Source of the DNA: an uncultured Lachnospiraceae bacterium
Lineage (GTDB): Bacteria > Bacillota > Clostridia > Lachnospirales > Anaerotignaceae
DNA: 14,981 nt
NCBI GenBank assembly: GCA_944384285.1
Contig: CALWSX010000155.1
Location: 1-14,981, forward strand
Direction: 5' to 3'
Positions 13,701-14,981 of this stretch are shown one piece after another. The notes below the pieces were generated by a model. That model had not been told where the DNA came from, searched no databases, and worked only from the letters and a program-made list of their open reading frames with translations. How positions within the stretch are numbered: the first letter of the stretch is position 1; the number at the start of each line of letters is the position of its first letter. Made by a program: the position numbers and the translations under genes.

Positions 13701-14432
13701 TTAATCAACTCCAATAAGTCTTGAAACAAAGTCATTGTTAGGATTTTGAACAATATTTTCTGGTGTATCATATCTAAGTATTTTACCTGCATCCATAACT
13801 AAAACTTTTGTTCCAAGTTTTAAAGCTTCTTTGATGTCGTGTGTAATAAAAACTATAGTAACATTTATTGAATTGTATATTTTTTTTATTTCATCTTGAA
13901 GTTTTTTTCTTGTAATTTCGTCAACAGCACCAAAAGGTTCGTCCATAAGCAATATTTTCGGTTTTGAAGAAAGTGCACGTGCAATTCCAACTCTTTGTTT
14001 TTGACCTCCTGAAAGTTCGCTTGGATACCTTTTAAGCATATCTTCACTTAGGCCAACTATTTTTGAAAGCTCTAAAACACGTTGTTTTGTTTGTTCTTTT
14101 GGATTATTTTTATCAAGGTCAAGCACGTAAGACATATTTTTTTCTATTGTGAGATGAGGGAAAAGTCCGATATCTTGAATAACATAACCTATACTTCGTC
14201 TGAGTTTAATAAGATTAAGGTCATTAATATTTTTCCCTTCTATAAAAATATCTCCGCTTTGTGGTGTGATTAAGCCATTGATTAGTTTTAAAACAGTTGT
14301 CTTTCCGCATCCAGATGTTCCTATTACAGTTAAAAACTCTCCTTCAGAAATAGAAAGATTAAAATCCTTTAAAACACAATTTTTACCATAGCTTAAATTT
14401 ATATTTTTAAATTCTATAATTGGATTATCCAA
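13701..14432 (-). CDS. ABC transporter ATP-binding protein, Opu/QAT family
   Basis: A 243-residue protein with a TTG start (14432-14430), supported by GAGGAG eight bases upstream and by alignment of the first strand, IIEFKNINLSYGKN. All ATPase motifs are present: Walker A GTSGCGKT (38-45), Q-loop Gln86, signature LSGGQ (140-144), Walker B ILLMDEP (160-166) and switch His198. The phrases YVIQDIGLFPHLTIEKN and DEPFGAVDEITRKKLQDEI are typical of the quaternary-amine transporter ATPases (OpuBA/OpuCA type). It stops soon after the ATPase core and lacks the C-terminal CBS pair used for ionic-strength sensing in OpuA/OpuC-type ATPases. It energises uptake with the substrate-binding protein encoded 20 bases upstream; the permease must lie outside the window. 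Glycine betaine, choline or carnitine are the usual substrates, and ergothioneine (EgtV-like) is a known alternative in this family. Confidence 0.93.
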   Translation of the reverse strand: MDNPIIEFKNINLSYGKNCVLKDFNLSISEGEFLTVIGTSGCGKTTVLKLINGLITPQSGDIFIEGKNINDLNLIKLRRSIGYVIQDIGLFPHLTIEKNMSYVLDLDKNNPKEQTKQRVLELSKIVGLSEDMLKRYPSELSGGQKQRVGIARALSSKPKILLMDEPFGAVDEITRKKLQDEIKKIYNSINVTIVFITHDIKEALKLGTKVLVMDAGKILRYDTPENIVQNPNNDFVSRLIGVD

Positions 14433-14452
14433 AAAAAATTCTCCTCAATCAA

Positions 14453-14981
14453 TTATTTTACTAAACCTAATTCTTTTAAGTAATCATACGCTACATCATG
14501 ATCTTCTTTACCATCTACGATAACCTGATAGTTAAGTTCAGCCATTTTTTGATCAGTTAAAGTACCGTTCATCATTTCAAGAACTGGAAGGAGTTCAGGA
14601 TATTTTTCAAGAGTATCTTTTCTTACTACTGTACTACATAAATATTCTTTAAAGAAATGTAAATCATCTTCAAGAAGAGATACATCTTCAACTGCAAGCT
14701 GAGCATCTGTAGTAAAAGCGTTTATAGCATCAACTTCACCAGAAGCGATAGCCTGGTATTTTAAGTTTACATCAATATCTAAAACTTCTTTAAAGTTAAG
14801 ACCATAAGTTTCTTTTAAAATAGGGTATCCATCTGCTCTTTCAAGATAGTCAGGGTTAGCAGCAAATTTAAGTTCATTAGATACTTTTGCAAGGTCTGAA
14901 ACAGTTTTTAAATTGTATTTTTCTATTACATCATTTCTTACAGCAATAGCGTAAGTAGAGTTGAAACCGTAAAGACCTGTC
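14453..14981 (-). CDS. Opu/QAT-type ABC transporter substrate-binding protein, 5' end missing (right edge)
   Basis: Reading the minus strand from 14980 gives 175 residues and a TAA at 14455-14453; the start is beyond the window. The fragment is the C-terminal lobe of an OpuAC-type substrate-binding domain, with YGFNSTYAIAVRNDVIEKYN, LKFAANPDYLERADGYPIL, VNLKYQAIASGEVDAINAFT, FFKEYLCSTVVRKDTLEKYP and ELNYQVIVDGKEDHDVAYDY in order. Such proteins catch compatible solutes such as glycine betaine, choline or carnitine outside the membrane. In many clostridia and streptococci this domain is fused behind the permease, and the missing N-terminal part could be that. The ATPase gene follows after 20 bases, in the same operon. 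The exact ligand cannot be told. Confidence 0.92.
   Translation of the reverse strand, partial: TGLYGFNSTYAIAVRNDVIEKYNLKTVSDLAKVSNELKFAANPDYLERADGYPILKETYGLNFKEVLDIDVNLKYQAIASGEVDAINAFTTDAQLAVEDVSLLEDDLHFFKEYLCSTVVRKDTLEKYPELLPVLEMMNGTLTDQKMAELNYQVIVDGKEDHDVAYDYLKELGLVK

Overview
The window is AT-rich, with strong GGAGG-type ribosome binding sites, two TTG starts, short hairpin-plus-T-run terminators and two proteins carrying S-layer homology (SLH) domains. Together these point to a low-GC, Gram-positive-type Firmicute, most likely an anaerobic gut-type clostridium. The genus cannot be set from this sequence. I saw no rRNA, tRNA, CRISPR array, insertion sequence or phage gene.

Layout. (1) 1-2640, plus strand: the 3' part of a gene ending in a BRCT domain, then a 509-residue cytoplasmic BspA-type leucine-rich-repeat protein, closed by a strong terminator. 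(2) 2640-3176: a non-coding stretch with a possible gene remnant and the long, structured leader of the next gene. (3) 3177-7298: a 1373-residue secreted beta-helix protein with a Ser/Gly and Thr/Glu repeat stalk and three C-terminal SLH domains. (4) 7400-8652: two divergent genes, a thioredoxin-reductase-like flavoprotein that keeps its CxxC but appears to lack NADPH-binding motifs (minus) and a small zinc-ribbon protein (plus). Their predicted promoters overlap at the -35 boxes inside an inverted repeat. (5) 8764-9928: a TetR-family regulator and a four-helix membrane protein, each preceded by a near-identical TGAAC-type palindrome, so probably a self-contained regulon. (6) 10204-12156: a FUSC-type membrane transporter with its own promoter. 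(7) 12214-14981, minus strand: the end of an Opu-type (QAT family) ABC transporter substrate-binding protein, its ATPase, and a secreted protein with three N-terminal SLH domains and a degenerate CAP domain. The last gene converges on the FUSC gene at a shared bidirectional terminator.

How the genes work together. The themes are cell-surface display (two SLH proteins), small-molecule transport (FUSC, Opu-type ABC), thiol redox and local transcriptional control (TetR). No large novel system is evident. The best leads are the TetR/twin-operator/membrane-protein unit, the apparently pyridine-nucleotide-independent thioredoxin reductase homologue, and the BRCT plus cytoplasmic LRR pair cut by the left edge.
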